From assembly GCA_001430745.1 (NCBI GenBank), contig KQ481938.1, positions 402,787 through 427,924 on the forward strand: a stretch of DNA of 25,138 nucleotides. Direction: 5' to 3'. Positions 20,924 through 25,138 of this stretch are shown one piece after another. The notes beneath the pieces were generated by a model. The model ran no database searches, was not told the DNA's origin, and was given only the letters and a program-made list of their open reading frames with translations. Each line of letters opens with the position of its first letter. The stretch's first letter is position 1. The position numbers were made by a program, and so were the translations under genes. This stretch comes from Auxenochlorella pyrenoidosa. Lineage: Eukaryota; Chlorophyta; Trebouxiophyceae; Chlorellales; Chlorellaceae.

Positions 20924-21641
20924 TCATGCTGTGGTGGTGGTGTTCGTGTCCTGGCCGCCAACCACGGAGGCTGCACCTGCATAGAAGAAAAGGAGGAAGA
21001 AAAGGCAGCAAGCCAGTCCAGCACGACCAGAAAGGGTCTGACTCCGCCCGCAGGGAGGCCTGCCACTGCAGCCTGCCCACTGTATGCAAGCGTGCGGTGA
21101 CACCCCAAGATCCGCAAGGGACACGGCCAAGACTTGCCGTGGTTGTTGTGGGCAAAGGCGCCGTGGCTCGACTGGCCGCCCTGCAACGCTGCAGGCAGCC
21201 CGCCATTGGCGCCAAAGGTTTGCGGCGTGCGGCGGCGGGGGCTCCCGAAATCGTTGCGCCGCAGCTGCACGAGTGGTGAGGACAGATGGCGTTAAATGAG
21301 GCCCAGTGGATCAATGCAAAACAGGATCATGCCGTATTCCTGCAATGGAGGCAGATGCTGGCCAGCGGTTGGAGTGCTGGTTGCAACTGCAAGGGCAGGC
21401 ATGTGTTGGCCTCTTGGGCAGCACCCACCAGGTCAGCCACCTGCCGGGCCTCCTCACTCAGCACCCGGGCACGCAGCGGGGTCTTGGCAAACTCGTCGGC
21501 ATCGTCGCTGCTGCGTTTCGCGGCCCGCGCCTGCTGACGGGCAACCGCAGACGTCGACACCAGGCGGCAGCCAGCGACGGCGGCAGGTGCGACGTAGCGC
21601 AGCAGCGCCGACGGCGTGTTCAAGAGCGGTATAACGGACAT
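20924..21641 (-). CDS. small protein with mitochondrial-type leader, function unknown
   Basis: I do not recognise this gene. Three phase-matched exons, 21429-21641, 21138-21264 and 20924-20976, give about 130 residues. The N-terminus (MSVIPLLNTPSALLRYVAP, then CRLVSTSAVARQQARAAKR) is basic, Ser/Ala-rich and free of acids, like a mitochondrial presequence. A charged stretch (SSDDADEFAKTPLRARVLSE) follows, then a Gly/Asn/His-rich exon (TFGANGGLPAALQGGQSSH) and a Thr-rich end (GGQDTNTTTTA). The second intron has a GC donor (GCAAGT) and a strong T/C-rich acceptor. Earlier in-frame ATGs at 21650 and 21728 would lengthen the leader. An alternative acceptor in exon 3 would read a His- and Cys-rich end (HEHHHHSMKVHCGACVCLTC) stopping at 20862; I cannot exclude it. 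Confidence 0.6.
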
Positions 21642-22257
21642 TCTGAGCATGGGCGACCGCCGGGCCGTGTCGGGAGACGAGGGAGCAACCACCGAAAGTC
21701 TCTGGGGGCGGCGGGCGGCGGGCGACACAGTGCACGGTAGTTTGCGCTGTTACTTCCGACCCTCAGCGAAGGAGAGTGAGGCAAACGCGTGAAGAAGAGG
21801 ACGACCGACACAGAGTGGCTCCCCGCCATCAGCCGCCGCCATGGCGCGCCAGCTGGTGCTGCATCAATTACTCCAATAGCCCTCTACCGAAAAGCTTCCA
21901 TCTTCTTAGTACGATGCCGAAGGCACGCAAAATGTAAGCAGCCTGCGCCCTGTTCTGGTCCGCATGGGACCTTCTGCATGCATCCGACAGAACCAAGGGA
22001 GGCAGCGTGCCCAAGCGCACTTTACATTGGCCTGTCCTGAACAGGCACATGTGCGGCAGTGTCGCCTGAGGGCAGCGCACAACAGGCAGCAAACTACAGG
22101 GAGAATAGACGCTAGGTGTTGGATGGGATAGGGCAAATGTGGCAGCAAAGCAAGGCGGAAAAACTGCAGGCCCGCTCACGTGTTTCTTTATACAAACCCT
22201 GCCCATCAGCGCATTTGTCGCGGGTGTAAACAAGGCGCTCAGACAGACCACAATGCT

Positions 22258-22262
22258 TTACA
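22258..22262 (-). terminator. TGTAA poly(A)-type signal of the 22454-23833 gene
   Basis: Minus-strand TGTAA about 195 bases after the stop at 22454, a normal place for a green algal poly(A) signal. A second one lies at 22022-22026. Confidence 0.45.
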
Positions 22263-22288
22263 ACGGGAAGCGGCACAGTCTTGGCTTG

Positions 22289-22328
22289 TACAGCTGGGAT
22301 TGGCGACGTACAACTGGGATTGGGCGAC
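22289..22328. repeat. short direct repeat, two units
   Basis: Two adjacent units of about 20 bases, ACAGCTGGGATTGGCGACG and ACAACTGGGATTGGGCGACG, lie in intergenic DNA. No function is evident. Confidence 0.75.
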
Positions 22329-22453
22329 GCAGGGGCGGCTGGAAGGGCCGCCACCAAACACGGTTTGGTGCACCCTCCAACGAGGGCAGCAATGAGCCTT
22401 GGCGAGCCGCCGGGAAGCCTGCCCAGCCCCCTGCCTGCCGGGCCAGCGGCGGC

Positions 22454-23833
22454 TCAAGTGGTCTGGCTACCAGCCACCACGCGGCTCTTCACTGACTCTT
22501 TGACGTCTGCATCCTCTGCGCGCTGCGCCGCCTCGGGGCTGGCCCCCTTCTTGCCCTCCTGCATGGGCAACAGGTGCAGGGCAGGGCGGGGCAGGCCATT
22601 TTTGGAGAGGCTCACGGAGCAGACGTCCTCTCAGCCAAGCAGAGGCGCAGGCAAAGGGTGCCATGCCCAGCACGCAGTGTGGGGGCGGAGCAGGCCGGGG
22701 GCCTCCAGCTGCCCCGCGGCTGCACCCACCTCCAGTATGCGCTCAGTGGTGGCATCCAGGTCAAAGGAGCCCTGCCTCAGCTCCTCGCGCCCCTCCTCGC
22801 TCTGCATCAGGCGCTTGGAACCTGGCATGTGGAGGGCAGGGGGCCAGGGGGGAGGGGCGCCTCGGCTGGCTGCAGCCCGGCAGCAAACAGAGGGGAGCTG
22901 CCTCTGCAAGCACTGCTCGCGCGATCGCACGCGTTGCTGACAGTATCGGCAGCAGAGGGGCCTGCGCAGGCATCTGAGTGGGGCGGCCCGCCAGCCGACA
23001 AAGCGCCGCGTGTGATTTGATCAGCTACACATGCGCGCTGGAGCAGGGGCATCGACGCCGGCAAGGGCGGGCGCTCCCTGCAAGCAGCAGCAGCAGGACC
23101 GGCCTCACCGTGCTCCACGATCTCCTGCGCCGCGTCGTCGGCGCTGCGCTCTCTCTCGTCGGCAGCCGATGCCGCGCTGGTGTGCAGCGCCCGCCTTTGA
23201 GGCTTCCCAAAGTCAGCCCTGCGCAGGCTGCAGGTGCAGGAGGCGCGCAAAAGGGGATGAGGGCGCTGCAGGGATGGAGCATGGCCGAGCAGGCGGGCCT
23301 TTTGGGGCTGTGGCCGGCGCCGCATCGGTGCAGCACCTGCACTCTGTAGCAGAGCGGCCCGCGGGCATGCATGCGCGGCGCCCACGGTGCCGGCCCGCCC
23401 CCCCTCACGTCTCCGCCGTCTGCTTGGCCTCCTCGCTCATCTCCCGCTTCCCCCGGCAGTGCGCCTTGAAGATGAAGGCGTCGGCGGGGTCGGCCTTGCC
23501 CACAGTTTTGTGCGGCTTGGGCTCTGCAGCCGCGGCGGTGCCTGCGGAGCTCGCCTGCGGCTGCTGCTGCTGCTGTTGCTGCGGACAGGGGTAAGGGGGG
23601 GCAGAGCAGGGCGCCTCTTTGCGGCTGCGAGCAGCCGTACAAAATGCGCGTGCCAAGGGCTGGGGTGTCCAGAGGCGGCTTGGCGGCAGCAGAACCCTAG
23701 CGGCTCGCAGGCTCGCCTGCTGGGCGACCGCCGCGGTCGAGAGCGTTACACCCTGCAGGCGGGCGCCGAGGGCGGCTAAAGCGGTTCCCACCAAAGGGGC
23801 CGCGGCCGCCCGAGAGCCGTAAGCACTGAGCAT
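22454..23833 (-). CDS. charged protein with mitochondrial-type leader, function unknown
   Basis: I do not recognise this family. Four phase-matched exons give 243 residues: 23409-23833, 23109-23218, 22730-22821 and 22454-22558, all with GT donors. The first 70 or so residues are Ala/Leu/Arg-rich and end in PLARAFCTAARSRKEA, whose R-A-F|C/T pattern resembles a mitochondrial processing site. A poly-Gln run and Ala/Ser linker follow, then a hydrophilic, charged body: KADPADAFIFKAHCRGKRE, EMSEEAKQTAET, ADERERSADDAAQEIVEH, LMQSEEGREELRQGSFDLD and EAAQRAEDADVKESVKSRV. It lacks membrane segments and catalytic motifs and looks helical or disordered, somewhat like LEA-type stress proteins. That comparison rests on composition only. 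Reading through the first donor instead of splicing would stop at once (ACG TGA), which supports the exon boundary at 23409. Confidence 0.7.
23563..23583. repeat. CTG/CAG trinucleotide repeat coding poly-Gln
   Basis: CAG/CAA codons in the first exon of the 22454-23833 gene code seven Gln just after the leader. Length variation between strains would be expected. Confidence 0.85.
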
Positions 23834-24165
23834 GGCGGGAGCTGGCGACAGAGGCACGAAAGTACAATGCCAAGCAATAAAGGGGCTGTGAGGAGAAGGG
23901 TGGGTTTTCCGACAGGTCTGCTGCCCCACATCAGCACCCCAGCAGGTGCCCGCCAGCTGGGGCAGCCCCAGGCCCTCCTAGGAGAGGAGAATTTGGGCCC
24001 TCTTCCGCCCAAATTCCAGATTGTCAGGAACACACACGAGATAGGAGGTCTGCCTCAAAGGGTGCGATTGCTTCGAAGCTTGGGCAGGAGAGCCCCCACC
24101 GCCGCTGTCCAGCCATCTCCTGCTCGCCCAACTGCCCGCTCTCACCCCTCTGCCAACAGAGAGCC
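23834..24165. promoter_or_regulatory. short divergent region with perfect inverted repeat
   Basis: The 332 bases between the minus-strand gene at 23833 and the plus-strand ORF at 24166 contain a perfect 9-bp inverted repeat, AATTTGGGC (23990-23998) and GCCCAAATT (24007-24015), with an 8-base loop. It could be a protein-binding site or an RNA hairpin. Confidence 0.5.
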
Positions 24166-24459
24166 ATGGCAGGCCAGCAGGAGATGGGCAGCGTGGACCA
24201 ACGCATTGGAGAGCTGCGCAGCCGCGGCCTGGGAGCAGAGCCGCTCAGCGGCGAGAGCGGCAGCGACGCACTTGCCAAGCACTCTATGGGCACCTCTCTG
24301 CCTGCCCTGGGAGCGGCTGTCCCAGGCAGCGGGGCACTGGCTGAGGCTGCGGCCACCGCTGCACACGCGGTGCAGCAGGCATCGAGCGCGCTGGCCGGGG
24401 CAGCCAAGGCTGCTGCCGGCGTGGGCGACGGCTCGGGCCGGCAGGCAGGTGGCAGGTGA
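24166..24459 (+). CDS. small Ala-rich protein, single exon, function unknown (putative)
   Basis: A 97-residue ORF with an ATG in good context (GAGCCATGGC). The start is hydrophilic (MAGQQEMGSVDQRIGELRSR), the middle Ser/Gly-rich, and the end an Ala-rich predicted helix (ALAEAAATAAHAVQQASSAL, then AGAAKAAAGVGDGSG). Composition resembles small seed-maturation or LEA-like proteins, but no family is recognised. It lies divergent to the charged mitochondrial-type gene. ORFs on the opposite strand over the same stretch are longer but lack any sensible domain. A splice near the end (CAG GTGGCA) could change the C-terminus. It may be non-coding. Confidence 0.42.
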   Translation: MAGQQEMGSVDQRIGELRSRGLGAEPLSGESGSDALAKHSMGTSLPALGAAVPGSGALAEAAATAAHAVQQASSALAGAAKAAAGVGDGSGRQAGGR

Positions 24460-24871
24460 CGGCTGACAGCGCTTTCCCCACAGCGCTTTCCGCATGCAGG
24501 GCTGGCATGGCAGCAGGGCGAGCGTGTTGCACGAATCATGGTGCTGAATGCCAGACTACAAACCTTGATGCACAGCATGCAGTGAGCTCAGGCAAAGGCA
24601 GGTACGCGGGAAGGAGAGCACAGGAGAGCACTGTACGGGGCAGCCGGCATCACTAGGGTGCCCCTGCCGCTGCTGCCTCCGCCTGCCACGCCGGTCCCCA
24701 CTGCTTGGCTAGCATGCGCAGCGCGGCGCACGCCACGTCAGCAGGCAGATTGCCTCCACCGCTGCGCTAGCAGCCGCTGCGCTGGCCGGCGCCGCTGGGC
24801 TAGCCGCCGCCGCCGCTGGGCTAGCCGCCGCTGGGCTACCCGCTGCTGCCAGGGTGGAACCCAAAGCTGCC
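24460..24871. other. gene-free stretch, convergent 3' region
   Basis: Lies between the stop of the small plus-strand ORF and the stop of the magnesium transporter on minus. Apart from the repeat at 24763-24846 I see nothing in it. Confidence 0.45.
24763..24846. repeat. imperfect CCGCTGGGCTAGCCG tandem repeat
   Basis: Several units built on CGCTGGGCTAGCCGCC, containing the palindrome GCTAGC, lie directly downstream of the transporter stop (its 3' UTR on minus). Repeated GCTAGC palindromes could fold in RNA. Confidence 0.82.
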
Positions 24872-25053
24872 CTAGCCACCGCTGCCGGGGTGCAGCCCGA
24901 AGCTGGGCAGGAAGAGCAGGCCCTGGCGCTTGACGTACAGCGCGGCGGTGGTCAGCGCGCCCAGCCCCAGCGCCAGCCCAAAGGCCGACACCCCCCACAG
25001 CGCGTAGGGGTCCCAGCGCTCCAGCCCGCTGGTCAGGTTCATGCCAAAGATGC
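24872..25053 (-). CDS. MRS2/CorA-type magnesium transporter, last exon (partial, continues beyond right edge)
   Basis: CorA/MRS2 proteins are pentameric magnesium channels with two C-terminal membrane helices joined by a Gly-Met-Asn loop. This exon begins after a C-rich acceptor (CCGCAG) and encodes (G)IFGMNLTSGLERWDPYALW, with the diagnostic GMN at its residues 4-6. A second membrane helix follows (GVSAFGLALGLGALTTAALY), then a short basic tail (VKRQGLLFLPSFG) and a TAG stop. The first helix and the large N-terminal domain lie outside the window. The GMNL start followed by an acidic residue resembles the organelle MRS2 branch (mitochondrial or plastid), but assignment needs the rest of the gene. 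No frame damage is seen. Confidence 0.8.
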
Positions 25054-25138
25054 CTGCGGGGGGCGCGGGCGCAGGGGCCGCGTGCCAAGGCTTGGTGCAG
25101 AATGGGGGCGCAGGGACAAGGGCAGAGGCAGCACGCGT

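Larger units (their letters stand above)
21642..22453. promoter_or_regulatory. intergenic region upstream of the small unknown gene
   Basis: A tandem intergenic stretch between two minus-strand genes. It contains a short direct repeat near 22289-22328 and a minus-strand TGTAA at 22258-22262. No coding gene is recognised. Confidence 0.5.

Noticed and set aside
20862..20970. His- and Cys-rich C-terminus for the small minus-strand gene
   Set aside because: It needs a weaker donor or an internal acceptor; the strong GC donor and strong acceptor give the shorter Thr-rich end. Kept as an alternative only.
24024..24578. 184-codon minus-strand ORF opposite the small Ala-rich ORF
   Set aside because: No motif or splice logic; its composition fits a shadow of GC-rich sequence.

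Overview
The window looks like nuclear DNA of a green alga, most likely a trebouxiophyte of the Chlorella/Micractinium/Coccomyxa type. It is very GC-rich. Genes are cut into many short exons (20 to 490 bases) separated by introns of roughly 70 to 500 bases, almost all ending in a pyrimidine tract plus CTGCAG or a similar acceptor. There are no bacterial-style operons or ribosome binding sites, the proteins carry organelle or secretory leaders, and TGTAA poly(A)-like signals occur downstream of some genes. A run of N (13540-14260) is an assembly gap. All exon models were built by hand from reading frame, splice sites and phase matching, without transcripts.

Layout from left to right: (1) the 5' part of a homoserine dehydrogenase gene, minus strand, running off the left edge; (2) about 1 kb of divergent promoter region; (3) a TylF/MycF-type O-methyltransferase, plus strand, 2700-5372; (4) an unrecognised acidic, disordered protein with a probable organelle transit peptide, plus strand, 5780-9304; (5) a secreted glycoside hydrolase family 3 protein, minus strand, 9939-16053, interrupted by the gap; (6) a complete OTU-type cysteine protease, minus strand, 16795-20226; (7) a small three-exon gene of unknown function, minus strand, 20924-21641; (8) a charged protein with a mitochondrial-type leader, minus strand, 22454-23833; (9) a small single-exon ORF, plus strand, 24166-24459; (10) the last exon of an MRS2/CorA-type magnesium transporter, minus strand, running off the right edge.

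The genes do not form an obvious pathway; this is an ordinary mixed eukaryotic neighbourhood. The unusual signals lie in gene structure. First, about 12 of some 50 introns I could place begin with GC instead of GT. Second, at least five, perhaps six, splice junctions in four genes have a diverged second copy of the exon edge about 80 to 125 bases away. In three of these the spacing is a multiple of three and the interval is open, so choosing the other copy would give an in-frame isoform. Third, the family 3 glycosidase seems to lack the aspartate nucleophile at its usual place, and a bacterial natural-product-type methyltransferase sits among normal algal genes.
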